Part shown: piece by piece, positions 22,656-24,604 of the stretch | Numbering within the stretch: position 1 is the first letter of the stretch | Layout of the letters: each line of letters starts with the position of its first letter | Virus record (IMG/VR): IMGVR_UViG_3300027917_000171 | Coordinates: 1 to 24,604 of that record | Strand: one strand, 5' to 3' | Length of the DNA stretch: 24,604 nucleotides | From: a virus | Program-made: the position numbers and the translations under genes | The notes under the pieces: generated by a model | What the model was told of the DNA's origin: nothing | The model's database searches: none | The model's input: the letters and a program-made list of their open reading frames with translations, nothing else

Positions 22656-23129
22656 ATGGGAATTGTAGAAAAACTAGACAGATTTTTATTTGAAGCTGAA
22701 AAAGATAAGAAATGGGTTTATGGAACAAAAGATAATAAATGGCATCTAGTTGGACCCGAAGATAGAGATTATAAACAAGGAATATCTCAGGATGAATTCA
22801 AAAAAATTGGAAAAGAAAAAGCCAAAAAGAAATATCTCTCTCCAGGATTCGTAAAAGAAGGTTTTGTTGTAGCAAAGAAAAGAGAGAAACAAAAACGAAT
22901 TCCAGACGATCCAAAAACCATAAAGAAATATGAAGACGATGGATGGACAGTTCTGAAAGAAGCAAATATGGATGTTTTCAAAAAACACCAAGAGAAAATA
23001 GCAAAAGATACACTGAAAATGACAGCACCTATGGTTGCTGTTATGGGTGGAATGACAAAGAAAGAGGCTATAGATTTCCTAAAATCAATTGGATATACAG
23101 ACACGCAAATCAAGAAACTAAGTAAATAG
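22656..23129 (+). CDS. Lys-rich protein with capsid-targeting-like leader
   Basis: 157 residues with a GAGGT site. The leader MGIVEKLDRFLFE is followed by AEK (L-F-E then A). The body is strongly basic (KEKAKKKYLSPG, KKREKQKRIPDD) with a tryptophan-containing module (KKWVYGTKDNKWHLVG) and ends in a helical hairpin (KKEAIDFLKSIGYTDTQIKK). Basic character would suit an internal head protein that contacts DNA, like T4 internal proteins. No family was recognised. Confidence 0.55.
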   Translation: MGIVEKLDRFLFEAEKDKKWVYGTKDNKWHLVGPEDRDYKQGISQDEFKKIGKEKAKKKYLSPGFVKEGFVVAKKREKQKRIPDDPKTIKKYEDDGWTVLKEANMDVFKKHQEKIAKDTLKMTAPMVAVMGGMTKKEAIDFLKSIGYTDTQIKKLSK

Positions 23130-23138
23130 TGAGGTTTT

Positions 23139-23969
23139 ATGGTACAGAAAAATCGTGGACCAATAAAAATGGTCGAAAAGAAAAAGGTAACAAAAGAAGT
23201 AAAAGAACAACCTGTCAGAAAACAAGCAGATTTCAGAGATTACCTGAATGTGTTCGAATTCTCAACAAAACTTCCAGGAAGCGGTGAGATAATAAGATTC
23301 AAACCACTAACTATGGGTTCTTTGAAAAAACTATTGACTTTCACAGATGAAGGTAATTCATACCAAACATCGACACAAATATTTGATGAAATTTTTAGTG
23401 AAACTGTTTTGAATGAAGATTTTGATCCTTCTGAACTTTATCTCCAAGACAGATTTTTTCTGTTGATCGAAATAAGAAAGAAAACAAAAGGCGAGACGAA
23501 TCAATATAAAGTCAATTGTCCTGAATGTAATTCTCAAAGTCTAAGACAGCTTGACTTTGATCAAATTGAAATTCAAACAAGAAAACCAGATATTGATTAT
23601 GTTGTAAAATTGACAGATGATTTGTCAGTCAGAATGAGATTTCCACAAAGAAAACATGAATTAGAAATATTTGATTTGTGGGAAGATTATAAGAAAGAAT
23701 TAGAACCAAAAGTACATGATACAGAGATGTCAATATTTTTGGAAGCACAATCAATAGATCAAATTATTACACCCGAAGGACCACAAAAAGATATAACAAT
23801 TTGGGATAAAAAATATTTGATCGAAAATATACCACAACCATTATATATGAGAATGGATAAATGGTTACATGAAAACAGATTTGGTCCGAATATGGAAATA
23901 GAAATAAAATGTTCTCATTGTGACTATTCAATAAAACAAAATATGATGGCGCTTGATTTTTTTCAGTAG
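23139..23969 (+). CDS. PF12322-type protein (T4 gp26-like), probable tail assembly chaperone
   Basis: 276 residues, GAGG site. The core FSTKLPGSGEIIRFKPLTMG followed by SLKKLLTF resembles the T4 baseplate family that includes gp26. A four-Cys zinc site is visible as C127-x2-C130 and C258-x2-C261. A further feature is SIDQIITPEGPQKDITIWDK. The gene lies directly before the tape measure candidate and ends in a slippery T TTT TTT sequence with an overlapping open frame, as tail assembly chaperone genes of many long-tailed phages do. Whether it acts as baseplate hub or chaperone is not decided by sequence alone. Confidence 0.75.
   Translation: MVQKNRGPIKMVEKKKVTKEVKEQPVRKQADFRDYLNVFEFSTKLPGSGEIIRFKPLTMGSLKKLLTFTDEGNSYQTSTQIFDEIFSETVLNEDFDPSELYLQDRFFLLIEIRKKTKGETNQYKVNCPECNSQSLRQLDFDQIEIQTRKPDIDYVVKLTDDLSVRMRFPQRKHELEIFDLWEDYKKELEPKVHDTEMSIFLEAQSIDQIITPEGPQKDITIWDKKYLIENIPQPLYMRMDKWLHENRFGPNMEIEIKCSHCDYSIKQNMMALDFFQ
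23957..23963 (+). promoter_or_regulatory. Putative -1 ribosomal frameshift site
   Basis: T TTT TTT in the reading frame of the gene at 23139, two codons before its stop. It is the canonical X XXY YYZ form. Slippage opens the -1 frame that ends at 24157. Confidence 0.65.
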
Positions 23970-24157
23970 ATAATCTGTTTGGTTTCGAATTACAAGATGT
24001 TGTACGAGCGCAGTTTTTAATTTCAAGATATGGTATAGGAGTTGACGTATCAAATAAAATGGCCATTTTTGAAACTGAAATTTTTTCATCAATGGCTACA
24101 GAAATGGAAAAAGCCAATTTAGAACTAATACAAGCAGGAATACCTCGCTTAGCTTAG
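23963..24157 (+). CDS. Frameshift extension of the PF12322-type protein
   Basis: The -1 frame is open from 23957 to the TAG at 24155 and has no start codon with a ribosome site at its beginning; the first ATG is near 24058, without a well-spaced site. A -1 shift at 23957 would add 64 residues, giving a product of about 339. The extension (VDNLFGFELQDVVRAQFLIS, MAIFETEIFSSMATEMEKAN) is helical and coding-like, without the bias of noncoding DNA. Alternatively it is a separate short gene started at a non-AUG codon. Confidence 0.6.
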   Translation, partial: SVDNLFGFELQDVVRAQFLISRYGIGVDVSNKMAIFETEIFSSMATEMEKANLELIQAGIPRLA

Positions 24158-24170
24158 GCTAATGGATCAT

Positions 24171-24207
24171 AAAGGTCTGAAGGGTAATAAACTTTCAGAC
24201 CTTTTTT
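24171..24207 (+). terminator. Intrinsic terminator before the tape measure gene
   Basis: AAAGGTCTGAA pairs with TTCAGACCTTT over 11 bases, loop of 12, followed by a T run. It lies between the frameshift extension and the next ATG. Confidence 0.85.
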
Positions 24208-24217
24208 ATTTAAAACT

Positions 24218-24604
24218 ATGGCAACAGAAGCAGAAAAACAATCAAAATATTTAGATAATCTAAACAAGGGCATAAAGGAACTTGTAGATCAGATAAAACT
24301 AGGTTTTACAAAAACTGCCGACAAAGTTGGTGAAACATTCAATCAAGTTATTCAAGATGAAATGAAAGAAGTTTATGACCTTGCAAAAGATGGTTTCTCT
24401 TATATAAAAGATACTGGTAAAAAATCTATCGAATTCACTACAAGACTTTTTGGTATTGATTTGAAAAGTTGGATAGAAGCAAGAAAACAAAGAAGAGCAA
24501 CAGAAAAATTGGCTAATATAGCAGCAAGAGATGAAAAAAGGAAATTGATGAAATTCAAAGGCGGAGGAGTAAAAGGATTTCTTGCTGCACTTTTTGATAT
24601 ATTA
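24218..24604 (+). CDS. Probable tape measure protein, N-terminal part (partial)
   Basis: 129 codons from ATG 24218, open to the right edge. The translation is helical and charged (KYLDNLNKGIKELVDQIKLG, QVIQDEMKEVYDLAKDGF), then basic (KQRRATEKLANIAARDEKRK) and then becomes Gly-rich and hydrophobic (GGGVKGFLAALFDI), as in tape measure proteins with membrane-like segments. The position after a frameshifting chaperone-type gene supports the call. There is no clear Shine-Dalgarno, and a terminator lies just upstream, both of which are odd for an essential tail gene. Other large tail proteins cannot be excluded from the N-terminus alone. Confidence 0.6.
   Translation, partial: MATEAEKQSKYLDNLNKGIKELVDQIKLGFTKTADKVGETFNQVIQDEMKEVYDLAKDGFSYIKDTGKKSIEFTTRLFGIDLKSWIEARKQRRATEKLANIAARDEKRKLMKFKGGGVKGFLAALFDIL

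Noticed and set aside
1-24604. Search by eye for tRNA genes, CRISPR arrays, insertion sequences and att sites
   Set aside because: No cloverleaf with conserved T-loop, no regularly spaced repeats and no transposase or integrase was seen.

Overview
The window is a 24.6 kb, A+T-rich piece of a large tailed phage with a contractile tail (myovirus) whose virion genes are distant relatives of phage T4. Recognisable T4-type products are portal (end only), prohead protease gp21, core scaffold gp22, major capsid gp23, both terminase subunits (gp16, gp17), neck proteins gp13 and gp14, tail-sheath terminator gp15, sheath gp18, tube gp19, a gp26/PF12322-type protein, and the start of a probable tape measure gene. 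No tRNA, rRNA, CRISPR array, insertion sequence or integrase was seen. The host cannot be named. Strong AGGAGG-type ribosome sites and a Bacillus-like PrkA would fit, but do not prove, a low-G+C host.

Layout. (1) 1-2820, plus strand: portal end, a zinc-motif protein, gp21 and several small proteins, closed by a terminator at 2845-2876. (2) 2969-7145, plus strand: three beta-rich virion proteins, then scaffold and major capsid, closed by a two-way terminator at 7164-7207. (3) 7228-14342, minus strand: small terminase, then PrkA, a DUF444/YeaH protein and a SpoVR/YcgB protein, then large terminase. (4) 14462-24604, plus strand: neck, sheath terminator, a sulfotransferase-like gene, small proteins, two tube-fold proteins either side of the sheath, the PF12322 protein with a probable -1 frameshift extension, and the tape measure start.

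The main discovery candidate is the complete PrkA-DUF444-SpoVR trio, which in bacteria is a stress and sporulation module, lying between the two terminase genes of a phage. The trio has its own near-consensus sigma70-type promoter (13863-13891), hairpins after prkA and after spoVR, and a UBA/EF-Ts-N-like insert in the DUF444 protein. The large terminase ribosome site lies in the stem of the second hairpin, and a late-promoter-like box overlaps the other arm. Early read-through RNA and late RNA would therefore be handled differently.

A second hidden pattern is a short N-terminal leader ending in L/I-x-E on about ten otherwise unrelated small proteins. It looks like the T4 capsid-targeting peptide and the gp21 cleavage rule, and predicts a set of proteins packed inside the head. 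T4-type late promoter boxes (TATAAATA) occur in the intergenic regions at 4950, 14377 (minus), 14417, 19958 and 19967, which suggests a T4-like late transcription programme.
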